From Archangium violaceum Cb vi76 (lineage in GTDB: Bacteria; Myxococcota; Myxococcia; Myxococcales; Myxococcaceae), in the NCBI RefSeq assembly GCF_000733295.1, contig NZ_JPMI01000027.1, positions 1 through 64,000 on the forward strand: a stretch of 64,000 nt of DNA, read 5' to 3'. Below are positions 23,002-29,913 of the stretch, one piece after another; the first letter of the stretch is position 1; every line of letters starts with the position of its first letter. Under the pieces are notes generated by a model. The model did not search any database, was not told the DNA's origin, and saw only the letters and a program-made list of their open reading frames with translations. Position numbers and translations under genes: made by a program.

Positions 23002-23465
23002 ATGACGAAGAGTGCTCAGGACTTCGCCCGGGAGTTGACCCTGATCGTGGACGCCAGTGCCCACGCCCTCACGACCTTGAACCGCGTGCTCGAGCAGCAG
23101 CAGCAGAGCATCCTCGCGCTGGCCGCCCAGGGGGGTGTACCCACCCCCAACACCGCGGGCGCCCCCGTCCCGTCACGGCCCAGGCCGCGTCCACTGCTCC
23201 CGCGGCGAGCACCATCCCGGCCGCCCCACCCGACGCCCCTGCTCCCGCGGCGCTCTCGCCCGAGGCCCTGCTCGCTCAGGCCGAGAAGAGCGCTCAGGCC
23301 TTGATCGAGATCGCACCCGGGTTCGCCATCGCCCAGGTGCTCCAGGCCTCCGCGCATGCGGTCAGCCTCGCCCTGATGAACACCGCCACCGCCCAGCAAC
23401 AGCTCGCCATCGTCGCGCAGGCCGTGGTCACCCGAGGCGCGTCCAACCAGCTCATCTCCCGGTGA
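23002..23465 (+). pseudogene. Second Reb-like R-body gene, frameshifted
   Basis: The gene begins in one frame (KSAQDFARELTLIVDASAHAL, then a poly-Gln stretch) and continues in another after about 23,175 (LLAQAEKSAQALIEIAPG, LMNTATAQQQLAIVAQAVV, ending SNQLISR). Adding one base in the run near GCCCCCGTCCCG would restore a protein of about 155 residues with an Ala/Pro hinge between two Reb-like helices. Causes could be a true one-base deletion, an assembly error in a C-rich run, or programmed slippage. As written, translation ends at 23,304 after an Arg/Pro-rich false tail. Confidence 0.7.
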
Positions 23466-23527
23466 GCGCCACACGCCGGGCTCGAGCCGCTGCCAGGTAG
23501 CGGACGAGGGCCCGCGGATGCCGTGGC

Positions 23528-24472
23528 TCATCCACGAGTGGAGGCGAGGTGGGCGGAGACCTCATCACGGCCAGCCCGGAAGCGCCGTGTCTCATGCGTG
23601 TCGACGAAGCCGAGGCGCCTGTACAAGGCCCTCGCCGGGAGATTGTCGCTGGTGACTGTCAGCCGTGCGGGATGCCCCTCCCCCACCCCGGCCGCGGCCA
23701 GTGCCTGCGAGGTGAGGCACATGCCGATCCCCCTTCCCCGCCACGAAGGCTCCACGGCCACACTCTCCAGCCAGACCCCCTCCGGCTCACCTTCCAGGTG
23801 GCAGAAGCCGACGAGCCGGCCTCCCGACGAGGCAATCCAGAGCTCCGCTCCACCGGACAGGAGTTGCGACATCTCCTCCCCGGAATAGGGGACGAACGAG
23901 AGCGTCCCGGCATAGGCATGGTTGTGGATGCTCGCGACCTCGGAGCCGAACGCCGCCGGCTCGGAAGCCCGCTCGACGGTCACCTCCTTCCCACAGGCCG
24001 TTGGCTCCAGGGCGGGCGCCTCGTAAGTCATCTCGAGCTCGCTCTCGACACAGCGAAAGCCGCGGGCGGTGAGGAAGGCCGCCCCCGCCGTCCACTCCTC
24101 GGGGCACAAGGCCTGAAGCACGATGCCGGTTCCGGGAGGATCGAGTTCGACGAGGGAGCGGAGCACCTCCGAACCGATTCCCCGCCGCCGGTGTGCCGGC
24201 GCGACGATGAGCCGGAAGTGGCGGATGACCGGATGCTCGCGATCGCGCAGGGAGGAGGTCACGACGGCCACCACCTCGCCCTCCAGCTCGGCCACGCGGA
24301 AGTCACGCCCGCCGCGGTTGACGGGCTGCGCGAGGAACCGCCGCCATCCTTCCGCGGAGAGGCCTCCCACCGTCGGATCCGCGCGCCGCGCGCCCTCGTA
24401 GAAGGCGACGACCGCGTCGGTGTCGTCCTCTCTCAGGGGCCTCACCTCGAGCCTGCCCTTCAGTAGAGCCAT
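23528..24472 (-). CDS. Double-GNAT N-acetyltransferase, last gene of the MNIO operon
   Basis: About 314 residues from ATG 24,472, which overlaps the end of the oxygenase gene by 13 bp. Two GNAT units are present. The N-terminal one has RHFRLIVAPAHRRRGIGSEVL and the C-terminal one has VWLESVAVEPSWRGRGIGMCL followed by ARALYRRLGF. Both acetyl-CoA loops ([12 protein letters not shown]) are intact. The substrate is not readable. In this operon N-acylation of an amine created on the peptide (for example ornithine formed by the arginase-like enzyme) is a reasonable guess; self-resistance by acetylation is another. Confidence 0.82.
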   Translation of the reverse strand: MALLKGRLEVRPLREDDTDAVVAFYEGARRADPTVGGLSAEGWRRFLAQPVNRGGRDFRVAELEGEVVAVVTSSLRDREHPVIRHFRLIVAPAHRRRGIGSEVLRSLVELDPPGTGIVLQALCPEEWTAGAAFLTARGFRCVESELEMTYEAPALEPTACGKEVTVERASEPAAFGSEVASIHNHAYAGTLSFVPYSGEEMSQLLSGGAELWIASSGGRLVGFCHLEGEPEGVWLESVAVEPSWRGRGIGMCLTSQALAAAGVGEGHPARLTVTSDNLPARALYRRLGFVDTHETRRFRAGRDEVSAHLASTRG

Positions 24473-25251
24473 TGGAGGAAGCCTTCCCTCACGCGGCCAT
24501 GCGACGGCGTGACGGTGTGAAACGAGGGGGTGTGCTGGAAATCCAGGAAGACGACCCGGTTGTACGCCGGGACGATTTGATCCACCAGCCGTGCCTCGAC
24601 GAGCACGAGCCCCTCGACGTCCGCGGCCTCGATCCGGAGCACAGTCTGGCGCTCGAGAAAGGAGAGGCTCCTGCCACGATAGGCCTTCCACCGGTACACC
24701 TGGTGCCGCGCGGCCGAGCGCAAGGGCCGCACGTCCCAGAGCTGTAACAGCCCGCCATCCGACGCGCGCCACCCCTTGTTGTAGTAGGCCAGCACCGCCA
24801 GGGCCTTGGGCCGTTCCCGGTCTCGATCCGTGTGGAGCCAGAAGCCACGCGACCGCGCGGGGTGGCGCCGGTACTTCACCACCGTGGTGCCAGGCATGCG
24901 CAGCTCGGCCCCGAGGACGAAGGCGGCATAGCGATGCCAGAGCGGGTGCGCCAGAAGGTCCAGGCCCACCTCACCAGGCTTCCCATCCACCCGCACTGCG
25001 TTCGAGTGGTAATTGAGCCCCACGTCGTCATCCGTGAACTTCAGCCGCGCGTGGCGGCGCATCAGGTGCTGGAGGGGCCCCTCACGGAAGAAGTGATCGG
25101 CCACGGCCCAGCGGACGTAGGGACGCGCCAGGGCCACCTCCCGAAGCGGACGGGGATCCAGATACTCCGGGCGGAGCCATCCGCGGAGCACCGGATCCTC
25201 CCGGCAGGCGCGCGCGAATCTCGCCGCGGCCGCGTCCTCACGAGACGTCAT
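24460..25251 (-). CDS. 2OG-Fe(II)-type oxygenase
   Basis: The 263-residue protein resembles prolyl-4-hydroxylase-like 2-oxoglutarate/Fe(II) oxygenases. It has an HxD motif in GFWLHTDRDRERPKALAVLAYYNKGW, the glycine-rich strand SDGGLLQLWDV, and a distal His with basic residue in FHTVTPSHGRVREGFLQWLY. Together these give the expected 2-His-1-carboxylate and 2OG-binding set. The start at 25,251 overlaps the methyltransferase stop (ATGA). In the operon context hydroxylation of a peptide side chain is inferred. Family assignment is by motif order and spacing; overall divergence is high. Confidence 0.7.
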   Translation of the reverse strand: MTSREDAAAARFARACREDPVLRGWLRPEYLDPRPLREVALARPYVRWAVADHFFREGPLQHLMRRHARLKFTDDDVGLNYHSNAVRVDGKPGEVGLDLLAHPLWHRYAAFVLGAELRMPGTTVVKYRRHPARSRGFWLHTDRDRERPKALAVLAYYNKGWRASDGGLLQLWDVRPLRSAARHQVYRWKAYRGRSLSFLERQTVLRIEAADVEGLVLVEARLVDQIVPAYNRVVFLDFQHTPSFHTVTPSHGRVREGFLQWLY

Positions 25252-26225
25252 ATCCGGTACTCGCTCCGCGCCCCGGAGGGGTTGACGTCCATGTCGTCCC
25301 AATAATCCTCGAGCGCTCGCCAGTACTCGTACACATCGGAGCTCTGATCGGCCCGGCCAGCGCGCAGCACCTCCAGGAGGCGGCTGGCGTTGTCGAGTTG
25401 GCGCGTGGCCCTCGCGCGCCGCGCGCGCGCCCGCGAGGCCTGGAGGGCTCGCCGCAGGAGTGTGTCCTCCCGCAGCCAGTCGAAGCTGTAGTGGTTGCCA
25501 TCGAGAGAGCGGTGCCGCCCGGGCGCTGGCCGCTCTCCCTTGATGACCACGACGCTGTACGGAAACGACACGTGGTAGACCGGCGTCACGGAGCGGGAAG
25601 CGAAGAATTCACCGGCGGCACGCGCGGGCCCCTGCGCATGGTGGAAGAAGTCGTCGAGCACGAGCAGTCCGCCCTCCACGAGGCGGTCATGGAGCCCCTC
25701 CAGCACCTGCCACGCCGAGTCGTAGAGATCGACGTCCACGTGGATGAAGCAGAAGCGAGCCCGCCTGGGAAGCCGCTGGAGGGAGGTCTCGAAGAATCCC
25801 TGGATCGGACGCACGATGCCGTCCGCGCCCGCCTGGCGGATGGCGCCGCGGAAGCGCTGGAGCAGGTCGCCACGCTCTTGCCTGGGCGCGTAGTCCCCCC
25901 GCATGAAGTAGGGGTTGTCCCGAGCCGGATCGGGCGCCGGGAGCCCCACGAAGCTGTCGAGCGCCCAGACACGCCGGCCGAGGCCGCGCGCGAAGCGGGC
26001 GAGGAAAAGGGACGTTCCGCCCTTGGCCACACCGCACTCGATGAAATCGCCCTCGAGCCGGCGGCAGTGCTCGCGAATGAGGCGCGCATAGAGCCAGTGT
26101 CCCCAGGGGTAGGGTGGGCTCAGACACAGGGGCCCGAGCTCCGCGAGCGCACGCCCGGTGGCGCCCCCATGCCGCCGCAGCGGCCCGAGGTCGAACAAAT
26201 CGAAGGGAAAGAGGTCCGGTCTCAT
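25248..26225 (-). CDS. TylF/macrocin-O-methyltransferase-like enzyme
   Basis: The 325-residue protein has the TylF/MycF core. GDFIECGVAKGGTSLFLARFARG is the SAM loop, RRVWALDSFVGLPAPDP is the second motif, FIHVDVDLYDSAWQVLEGLHDRL carries the metal-binding Asp residues and VLDDFFHHAQGP is the catalytic loop. This family O-methylates hydroxyls with Mg2+ assistance on sugars and peptides. About 90 C-terminal residues (Arg-rich, then EYWRALEDYWDDMDVNPSG) are an extension. ATGA overlaps exist at both ends. It could methylate a hydroxyl introduced by one of the two oxidases in the same operon (inference). Confidence 0.85.
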   Translation of the reverse strand: MRPDLFPFDLFDLGPLRRHGGATGRALAELGPLCLSPPYPWGHWLYARLIREHCRRLEGDFIECGVAKGGTSLFLARFARGLGRRVWALDSFVGLPAPDPARDNPYFMRGDYAPRQERGDLLQRFRGAIRQAGADGIVRPIQGFFETSLQRLPRRARFCFIHVDVDLYDSAWQVLEGLHDRLVEGGLLVLDDFFHHAQGPARAAGEFFASRSVTPVYHVSFPYSVVVIKGERPAPGRHRSLDGNHYSFDWLREDTLLRRALQASRARARRARATRQLDNASRLLEVLRAGRADQSSDVYEYWRALEDYWDDMDVNPSGARSEYRI

Positions 26226-27127
26226 CGTCTTCCTTCGCGGCGTGCGCGGTCCAGGGCGCCAAGCACACGAATCAACGCATGCACGATGGCGATGCCGGTG
26301 GGGAAGTTGCGGCCCTCGAGCGTCGGGTTGTACTCCGTCCAGTCCAGCCCGACGATCGCGCACCGGCGCCGCGCGAGAAGGGTGAGGACCTGGTCGAGGT
26401 CCGCCCAGGTGAGTCCTCCGGGCATCGGGTGGACGACCGCGGGGGCGAGCGTGGGATCGAATGCGTCCGTATCAATGGTGAGGTACGTCTCGAGCCCGGG
26501 CTCGATGGCGTCCGCCGCATCGGCGAGCGGGACGTCGATGACGCCACGCGGGCGGCGAGGGAGCCAACTGCTGTAGCCCCGGACCCCGAGCTGCACGACA
26601 CGGTGGATGCCCGGCGAGCGGGCGAGGAACGACACGAAGTTGGAGTGGGTCGGAAGCCGTCCACGCGCGACGGGAGCGTAGTCGTGATGCGCGTCGAGCT
26701 GGACGACCTGGATTCGTCCGTGCGCCTTCGCCACACCGCGCGCCAACGGCAGGGTCACTGAATGATCTCCCCCGAATCCGAGCGGGATGCGCCCCTCCGA
26801 CGCGAGCGTGGAGGTGAAGTCCTCCAGCGTGCGGAAGTAGGTGCCGCGTGGAATCGAGGCGCGGTACTCGAAGTCACCGGCGTCCGAGAGGGAGAGTCCC
26901 TGGATGATGCGGCGACGGGAGGCATAGTCCCAGATGCCGGCGGAGATCGACTCGCCCCGCGTGAGCGCACGCAGCGTCGAGGGGGCCTGCGCGCAGCCCG
27001 CCGACTGAACGGAGCCTTGCTCGAAGGGCACCCCGATGACGACCACGTCCCCCCCGGTTCCCACCGCGGCGCCGAGGAACCCCTCTCCTCCCTCGTCAGC
27101 CCTGTCACGGCGCCGCGTCCGCGTCAT
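26222..27127 (-). CDS. Arginase/agmatinase-family enzyme (candidate peptide arginase)
   Basis: The 301-residue ureohydrolase has all Mn-binding motifs: GFGGDHSVTLPLARG, VVQLDAHHDYAP and LTIDTDAFDPTLAPAVVHP. The active site therefore looks intact. Arginase-type enzymes inside RiPP clusters convert Arg to Orn in the precursor (known for OspR and for biphenomycin-type pathways). The putative precursor of this operon has nine Arg in its repeat region. It overlaps both neighbours by ATGA. A free-metabolite role (arginase, agmatinase, formiminoglutamase) remains possible, but embedding between MNIO and tailoring genes favours peptide modification. Confidence 0.85.
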   Translation of the reverse strand: MTRTRRRDRADEGGEGFLGAAVGTGGDVVVIGVPFEQGSVQSAGCAQAPSTLRALTRGESISAGIWDYASRRRIIQGLSLSDAGDFEYRASIPRGTYFRTLEDFTSTLASEGRIPLGFGGDHSVTLPLARGVAKAHGRIQVVQLDAHHDYAPVARGRLPTHSNFVSFLARSPGIHRVVQLGVRGYSSWLPRRPRGVIDVPLADAADAIEPGLETYLTIDTDAFDPTLAPAVVHPMPGGLTWADLDQVLTLLARRRCAIVGLDWTEYNPTLEGRNFPTGIAIVHALIRVLGALDRARREGRR

Positions 27128-27825
27128 GGCTCCAGCTCGTCGAGGTCGGCCAGTCCTAGCTCGCGGAGGGCCTCGAGCGCCGCCCTGCCTCCGGTGTGGA
27201 GCACCTGGCGATCAGGCGTATAGACGGAGATGTGGCGCACGCGCCCGGGCTCCCGCCTCCAGTAGAGCCCTCGCGCGAAACGCCGGTAGTCACGGGGGCG
27301 AGCACCACGGCGCAGCTCGTCGAGGTAGGCGGCGAAGTCCAGGTACAGCGCCTCCCGGAGCGCCGCATCCGCCTGACGCTCCCGCAGGCGGAAGTGGCGC
27401 CGCGCCCAGAAGAAGAAGCGCGTACAGCCCTCGTACCCGCGCCCCACCCCCGAGGGATGCGGCAGGGACCAACGGGAGTCGAAGAACTCCTCGGACGAGA
27501 GGAACTCCGAGAACCAGTCGGCGCTCAGCCACCGCGCCTCCGCCTCCGGCGCTCCGGAGAGGAGGGAGTAGAAGGTCTCCGCGTAGATGCCCTGGAGCTC
27601 GTCACCCGCCCGGAGCCGCCGGCCGTGCATCTCCGCCCGGTGGCCTTCACCTCGCGTGTCCGGCAGCAGGGCGCGCCAGCCGGGGCCGAGGCCATGGGCC
27701 ACGAGCACACGCTCCGGCTCCTGGCTGAACGCGGCCACCGTCTGGCGGCAATACAACAACCGCATGTAGAGGCCCTGGGCCCGTGCCAGCTCGAGGCGCG
27801 CCGGAGACGCACTGGCCCTCCTCAT
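27124..27825 (-). CDS. Unknown protein, likely MNIO partner/recognition subunit
   Basis: This 233-residue protein has no firm family. The N-terminal 75 residues (YMRLLYCRQTVAAFSQEPERVLVAHGLGPGWRALL) look like a helical segment followed by the A-H-G-L turn seen in several small peptide-binding or MbnC-like partners. The middle is aromatic-rich (ADWFSEFLSSEEFFDSRW, CTRFFFWARRHFRLRERQAD) and the end has YWRREPGRVRHISVYTPDRQVL. It overlaps the MNIO gene (ATGA) and the arginase-like gene. MNIO oxidases generally need such a partner protein to bind the leader peptide; that function is inferred from position. Confidence 0.6.
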   Translation of the reverse strand: MRRASASPARLELARAQGLYMRLLYCRQTVAAFSQEPERVLVAHGLGPGWRALLPDTRGEGHRAEMHGRRLRAGDELQGIYAETFYSLLSGAPEAEARWLSADWFSEFLSSEEFFDSRWSLPHPSGVGRGYEGCTRFFFWARRHFRLRERQADAALREALYLDFAAYLDELRRGARPRDYRRFARGLYWRREPGRVRHISVYTPDRQVLHTGGRAALEALRELGLADLDELEP

Positions 27826-28697
27826 CCGAGAACCCGGCGCAGCCGCTCGAGCGTTCGCATGAAATCGGCCTCGGGAGCGTCCTCCGCGTGCTCGAACGTC
27901 ACGGCGGCCAACCGGGGAAGCCGCCTGGCCAGGTGGGCCGTCAGCTCGAGGAGTTCCTCCTCGGGTACGTCGCCATGGCTGTCATGCCAGAAGCGGCCCG
28001 AGCGGCCAGAGCGGATGCCGGCGAGGTGCAGTTCCACGATGCGCTCCGGCTCGAGCACGTCCAGCCCGAAATCCGCCGGACGACGGAGGTTGCGGTTGGA
28101 CGCCGTCCAATGCGCGAGATCGAAGATGACATGGGTGTCCGCGGCCCGTGCCACGGACGCCAGGAAGTGCACCTCACTGTCGAACGTGCCCGTGCTGTCA
28201 TAGACGGGCGCGAGCTCGAGGGCGATCGGCCTCCCGTAGAACGCGGTGAGTGCGCGCGCGTTCTCGATGGCGGCATCCCTGACAGCGTCACAGAACAGGG
28301 GATTCACGATGTAGCCGAGCCGCCCCTCGGGTCCCGGACCCGCCCAGCACAGGTGCTCGCCAATCCACGGGCTCCCGTGCTCGATGGCGGCCGCGCGCAC
28401 CTGGCGCGCGAGCGCGCGATTGAAGCCATGCACACTCGCGATGGGGTTGATGGGGCAATGGACCAGGATCGGCGCCGTAGGAGACACGTCCGGCGAGCCA
28501 CCGGGCATCAGCGGATAGTTGACCTCGACGTAGTCGATCAACCCGGCCTCGTACGCCGTTCGCAGCCGCTCGTTCTGGGTGGGCTCGTCCCAACGTGCAC
28601 CCAACCATGGGGACCGCGCCGGGCGGTTCCCTCTGGAGCCGCGCCCGGGAGAGGGGCGGCGGGAGGAGCGACGTATGGCTCGCCGACGTTCAGGCAT
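27822..28697 (-). CDS. DUF692/MNIO-family multinuclear iron oxidase
   Basis: The 291-residue MbnB/TglH-type protein has a TIM-barrel core. It shows LGARWDEPTQNERLRTAYEAG, DYVEVNYPLMPG, IGEHLCW, IALELAPVYDSTG, HVIFDLAHWTASNRN, VELHLAGI, WHDSHGDVP and VTFEHA. The His/Glu/Asp residues in these motifs are the expected ligands of the two- or three-iron centre. The first 35 residues are an Arg/Ser/Pro-rich stretch outside the barrel, so the true start could be later. Family members oxidise Cys, Asp or other residues of RiPP precursors. It begins 21 nt after the stop of the repeat-containing small protein, its presumed substrate. Confidence 0.87.
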   Translation of the reverse strand: MPERRRAIRRSSRRPSPGRGSRGNRPARSPWLGARWDEPTQNERLRTAYEAGLIDYVEVNYPLMPGGSPDVSPTAPILVHCPINPIASVHGFNRALARQVRAAAIEHGSPWIGEHLCWAGPGPEGRLGYIVNPLFCDAVRDAAIENARALTAFYGRPIALELAPVYDSTGTFDSEVHFLASVARAADTHVIFDLAHWTASNRNLRRPADFGLDVLEPERIVELHLAGIRSGRSGRFWHDSHGDVPEEELLELTAHLARRLPRLAAVTFEHAEDAPEADFMRTLERLRRVLG

Positions 28698-28718
28698 CGC
28701 TCCGGCCCTCGAGGCTGC

Positions 28719-29036
28719 TCAGCGGCCCACATCCTCGCGCGGGCGCATGGTGACACGGCCGCCCACGTCCTCGCGCGGGCGCAGGGTGGTGGTCACGCGG
28801 CCGCCCACGTCCTCACGCGGGCGCATGGCACCGACAACACGAGTGCCGGCCGCACGCACCTTGGCGCCAACCTTCGAGAGCGTCTTCGCGACTACCTTGG
28901 CCGTGCTCTTCTTCGCCGCGGGCTTCTTCGCCGCGGGCTTCTTCGCCGCGGGCTTCTTCGCCGCGGGCTTCTTCGCCGCGGGCTTCTTCGCCGTCGCCGT
29001 CTTCTTGGTGGAGCTGGTGCGCTTCCGAGTCGCCAT
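28719..29036 (-). CDS. Putative RiPP precursor: histone-H1-like leader plus three RPREDVG core repeats
   Basis: This 105-residue protein is the first gene of the minus-strand operon. Residues 1-45 are Lys/Ala/Pro-rich with five KKPAA units, like a histone H1 tail. Residues 46-70 form a basic helix (KVVAKTLSKVGAKVRAAG). Residues 71-105 are three near-identical units, RPREDVGGRVT at 72 and 86 and RPREDVGR at 98, ending at the stop. Repeats at the extreme C-terminus, directly upstream of an MNIO gene, are what a multi-core precursor would look like. Each repeat offers Arg (arginase), Pro and Asp (hydroxylation) and Thr. Alternatively it is a nucleoid-binding H1-like protein with a repetitive tail. 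No family assignment beyond that. Confidence 0.65.
   Translation of the reverse strand: MATRKRTSSTKKTATAKKPAAKKPAAKKPAAKKPAAKKPAAKKSTAKVVAKTLSKVGAKVRAAGTRVVGAMRPREDVGGRVTTTLRPREDVGGRVTMRPREDVGR
28722..28826 (-). repeat. Core-repeat region of the putative precursor
   Basis: Three in-frame units encode RPREDVGGRVT, RPREDVGGRVT and RPREDVGR with spacers TTL and M. The DNA of the units is nearly identical (for example CGGCCGCCCACGTCCTC), suggesting recent tandem duplication. Confidence 0.8.
28921..28995 (-). repeat. 15-bp tandem repeat encoding KKPAA units
   Basis: Five tandem copies of GGCTTCTTCGCCGCG (plus-strand reading), the last one slightly altered, encode the alanine/lysine/proline repeat of the H1-like N-terminus. 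Slippage at this array would vary leader length between strains. Confidence 0.85.
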
Positions 29037-29082
29037 GCAGGTTCCGCCTCGTTGTGGTGCCCAATCCAGGGCGAGTCCCGTC

Positions 29083-29116
29083 ATTCTAGATGGCAACCCT
29101 TCATCCGCGTACGGAT
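29083..29116 (-). promoter_or_regulatory. Candidate promoter/operator region of the MNIO operon
   Basis: On the minus strand a TAGAAT -10-like box (29,088-29,083) lies about 47 nt before the start codon at 29,036. An inverted repeat ATCCG-CGTA-CGGAT sits at 29,103-29,116, where a -35 element or an operator would be. No good -35 hexamer is present, so an alternative sigma factor or activator is possible. Confidence 0.3.
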
Positions 29117-29120
29117 TAAT

Positions 29121-29810
29121 TCACTGAGCGCATGAGCTGCTGACGACAGCATCCGCCAGGAGAACGTCCGGCATCACTCGGCTCCGCTCCGCTGAGCCCA
29201 CGGATGACGATGTGAGGAGATGCTCCGCGATCCACGGTGCAATCTCCCCGGCGCGGTCACGAGCGAACCCATGGTCGCCGCCCGCGAGCACCCGCAGCCG
29301 GGCCCTGGGCAACAGCCGCTCGAGCTGCCGGCCAACCCCCACGGGGCTGATCGGATCGGCATCACCCCAGAGGAGCAACGTCGGAATGGTGAGACGATGA
29401 AGCTCCGACGAGAGATCCGTCCGCTCCGTGAGGATCCACTCCGCGGCGTTGGGGTACTCCGCGCGATAGGACATGCGCCAATCCGCCGCGCCAGCGCTCG
29501 CCACATCGATGCCACCAGAGGTCGCCGTCAGGACCAGATGGCTGATGCGATCCGGATGGGCGAGCGCCAGCCGCACGGCGACGACCCCGCCCATCGATTG
29601 CGCCACGACCACACTCGGTTCTTCCAGCGCGCGAACGGCATGGGCGACCGCATCGTCGAGGCTTCGCACCGAGGGCTCATGCGGCTCGTGACCCAGACCC
29701 GGCCAGCTCAGGTAGGTCTTGCGCCAGCTCGCCGGTAGCAACGCTCCGAGCGGATGCCAGAAGGACGCGGCGCCACCGGCACCAGGTAGGAACAGGAGGT
29801 GGTGTGCCAT
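29121..29810 (-). CDS. Alpha/beta-hydrolase
   Basis: About 229 residues from ATG 29,810. Features are the oxyanion loop LLFLPGAGGAASFWHPL, the nucleophile elbow VVAQSMGGVVAVRLA (Q-S-M-G-G, a Gly-to-Gln variant of GxSxG), the acid WGDADPISPVG, and the catalytic His in GGDHGFARD. Esterase, lactonase or C-C hydrolase activity cannot be separated. It is upstream of, and co-oriented with, the MNIO operon, with 84 bp between its stop and the precursor start, so it is probably a separate gene; the last 20 residues are low-complexity. Confidence 0.78.
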   Translation of the reverse strand: MAHHLLFLPGAGGAASFWHPLGALLPASWRKTYLSWPGLGHEPHEPSVRSLDDAVAHAVRALEEPSVVVAQSMGGVVAVRLALAHPDRISHLVLTATSGGIDVASAGAADWRMSYRAEYPNAAEWILTERTDLSSELHRLTIPTLLLWGDADPISPVGVGRQLERLLPRARLRVLAGGDHGFARDRAGEIAPWIAEHLLTSSSVGSAERSRVMPDVLLADAVVSSSCAQ

Positions 29811-29819
29811 GCCGCGTTT

Positions 29820-29886
29820 CAGGGGTTGGAGAACAGGGACGGATACCCTCACCCCGTCCCTCTCCCGGAGGGCGAGGGGAGAGGGG
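29820..29886 (+). repeat. Dispersed REP-like repeat, copy A
   Basis: The sequence CAGGGGTTGGAG, a GACGGATACCCTCACCCC block, and the palindromic CCCTCTCCCGG/GAGGGGAGAGGG are shared with the repeats at 36,335 (inverted) and 36,428. Such repeats are common in intergenic DNA of myxobacteria. Confidence 0.65.
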
Positions 29887-29913
29887 CACGGTGAGGCGCT
29901 CTGTGTACGGTGA

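Noticed and set aside
23002..23304. A normal 100-aa protein in the first frame of the second Reb-like gene
   Set aside because: After about residue 57 the translation turns into Arg/Pro-rich noise, while the Reb-like pattern continues in another frame to 23,465.
28921..28995. Independent satellite DNA or CRISPR
   Set aside because: The 15-bp units have no spacers and are in-frame codons of the H1-like N-terminus.
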